A DNA stretch of 64,000 nt, taken from the NCBI GenBank assembly GCA_963277665.1, contig OY728137.1, positions 1,175,484,670-1,175,548,669 of the forward strand, in the 5' to 3' direction. Shown here one piece after another: positions 62,101 to 64,000 of this stretch. The position numbers and the translations under genes were made by a program. The stretch's first letter is position 1. Each line of letters begins with the position of its first letter. This DNA comes from Viscum album (taxonomy: Eukaryota; Streptophyta; Magnoliopsida; Santalales; Viscaceae). The notes below the pieces were generated by a model, which had not been told where the DNA came from, ran no database searches, and saw nothing but the letters and a program-made list of their open reading frames with translations.

Positions 62101-64000
62101 ACATGTTCCTCTTGGAACACCCCATTTCTGGTATGATCTCTATGAACTTAAACTAAGAGTTAACATCCTTAACACATGACATTAAATTGTGACCCTACCC
62201 TAAACATGTCTAGGATGCCACATGATAGTTATGGGATGCTGATTATCCACTAAATGATGCTAATATTCATTGTTAATATATATAATATTCATGTTCTTTA
62301 TTATTCATAAACACAATTTTAGTGCATTTTACACTTTGAACATCATTTCACATTATGATTGTAATACCTTCTTAAAATGCACTATTATGTGGTACATTTT
62401 TGAACATCATTTAAAGTACCCAATGATTCATCTGATTTTAAGGAATATAATTATACATATTTTAATTTGATATTTTTTTAAATTTATCTACACTTAAATA
62501 TGAACATGTTTGATTCAAGGATCAAAGGAGAATTCATGGAAGAAGATGGGGATATTTTGTGATGAAAGGAAACAATTTTGGAGAAGTCAGATTAGACACC
62601 AGCCCACTGATGAGACTGTGGGACCCATATTATAGGCCCAATTAATCCAAAATTTGGTGGGATACTAGAATAAATATATAGAAACAAATCATTCTTCAGG
62701 ATCCAGTTCTAATTCGTCCTCCATTGTGGTAATTTAGGCGGCCCAAATAGTATATCAAAATCTGGGCCAGAATCTGCCGCCCAGAAAAATAGCCCACCAA
62801 TTAAATCATATATCGAAAACCATAACTCATTTTGGGCCTATATTTTACAGGAGGTTAGGAGACATCTGGGGATACATTTTATTATTATATGTAACACTCT
62901 GATTCTGCCATATAGAAGGTCATAAAAGTGCGTCTGTTCGGTGGATGAAAGCTGGCTGCCACCTCGGGTCAAATGTGGAAAAGTCTAAGTTCCACAAGCT
63001 TTCCACCACCCCAGGCCTACCATAATCAAGTGGGATGCTTTTTACTGTTTAAGGATTGACCCAAGGATTCCAAAATTCCTATTTAAGGCAGTGGTGGTGG
63101 AGGAGTTGGGGATCGTGGATGCTTTGTTCAATTGTAATGTTATGCTGCAATTTTGTTGTCTCAAATTTGTCTTTCACATGTAAGTTGTTCAATTCACTTT
63201 AGTTTCTTAATAAAAGTTCTTTTTATACTATTATTATTTTGTTCCTAATATCACTTTGATACTTTTGGATCAAGGTGTGAATTTATTCACACCAAACCTT
63301 GTGAAATTATTCACACAACGGTGGAGTGATCATTTTATTTTTGTTGTTTTCTTTACTTCTCCATTTCCTCCCTCATGAGTCTACTTTCTGCTTCCATTGA
63401 AACCATGAGATCAATGGAGGGATAAACCACTTATGGGTTGATCCAAGGGAGTAAAAAGGGGCTGTATTGGATGTTATTTATCACTTCATTAATGTATAAT
63501 CACTTCTTTAATTGAGATTTTTATTTGATGATTTTTAAACTCCATCGTCCTTGTTGAATTTAAGGCCACACACATCAAGTGCTAATACGAAAATTTAACT
63601 TGAAGTGATCAAAACTTTGATCCTTCAAGTTTATAGGTGATTAGTATTAAAGGGTTTAGGCATTAAACCAGTAAGTTATGATGTTGTTTTATCTCCTTAA
63701 ATGAACCCATCTCAAATATAAAAAATTGAAATCATTAAAAAGGAAATACATCCAATCCACCCCGAGCGATAACCTAGGATCAACTCATTATTTTAAATTG
63801 AATTCACTTAAATCTATTAGATATATTTCAAACCCATCCAAAATCAATCCAAGTTGGCCACTTCATATCCAAAAACAGTTCATATAATGTACGTGTCTAT
63901 AGGTTTCTTCTTAGGTCTCTGTGGATTTGATAACCCAAGCTAAACTACAAGGACCGTCTTACCTTTTCTCTTTGGTAAATTTGAGCGAGAATCAAATTTT
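59122..64000 (+). repeat. 4.88-kb direct duplication, copy 2 (runs off window)
   Basis: Integrase C-terminus (59122-59500), structured 3' region and LTR as in copy 1. Modules are at about 59881-59957, 60180-60262, 61040-61115 and 61709-61786; TATTTAA is at 63080-63086. The window ends at the base corresponding to 58242, just before the primer site. Confidence 0.9.
62549..63994 (+). repeat. LTR, copy 2 (approximate)
   Basis: Homologous to 56790-58235 with the same TATA-like box. It would be the 3' LTR of the gag-containing unit, or a shared LTR of a longer chain continuing to the right. Confidence 0.5.

Overview
This is nuclear DNA from a seed plant, probably one with a large, repeat-rich genome. 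The only host gene I can support is a seven-exon transcription factor IIB gene whose 312-residue product has the length and sequence of plant TFIIB. Nearly everything else is LTR-retrotransposon DNA of lineages common in seed plants: Ty1/copia, and Ty3/gypsy of the Del/Tekay-like, Athila-like and Tat/Ogre-like kinds. I cannot narrow the species further. Lineage names rest on motifs read by eye, not on database searches.

Layout. 1-1452: the 3' end of a copia element (RNase H remnant, then a probable 3' LTR), ending about 0.9 kb upstream of the TFIIB start codon. 2133-5202: TFIIB with TATA-like box, promoter motifs, exons, 3' hairpin and poly(A) signal. 5203-7069: AT-rich DNA with a decayed LTR end. 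7070-21224: a copia-type LTR whose 5' end is a minisatellite and whose 3' end abuts a methionine-tRNA-type primer-binding site; it is split by a minus-strand element with about 4-kb LTRs and an apparently non-coding internal region (LARD-like). That element is itself interrupted by a 2670-bp solo LTR flanked by a perfect 5-bp target duplication. 21440-22175: an array of hairpin-forming repeats. 22763-38260: an Athila-like array LTR-internal-LTR-internal-LTR on the minus strand, with gag and protease remnants but no recognisable reverse transcriptase or integrase. 38261-43500: LTR-like and repeat-rich DNA. 43500-53740: a decayed plus-strand Tat/Ogre-like element with an unusual in-frame minisatellite followed by gag, protease, RT, RNase H, a second RNase H-like domain and integrase. 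53364-58242 and 59122-64000: a 4.88-kb direct duplication (integrase C-terminus, structured 3' region, LTR) with an Athila-type gag fragment between the copies.

No intact mobile-element protein is present. Stops in the Tat-like coding region are mostly of the kind produced by C-to-T or G-to-A change in Gln, Arg and Trp codons, as expected for a long-methylated element. I did not find a new multi-gene system. The observations most worth following are non-coding: the hairpin modules shared by both flanks of the Tat-like element, a recurrent TTAAACT-type motif, the in-frame EVLP repeat, the ~150-bp tandem repeats inside the LARD LTRs, and the two chained LTR arrays.
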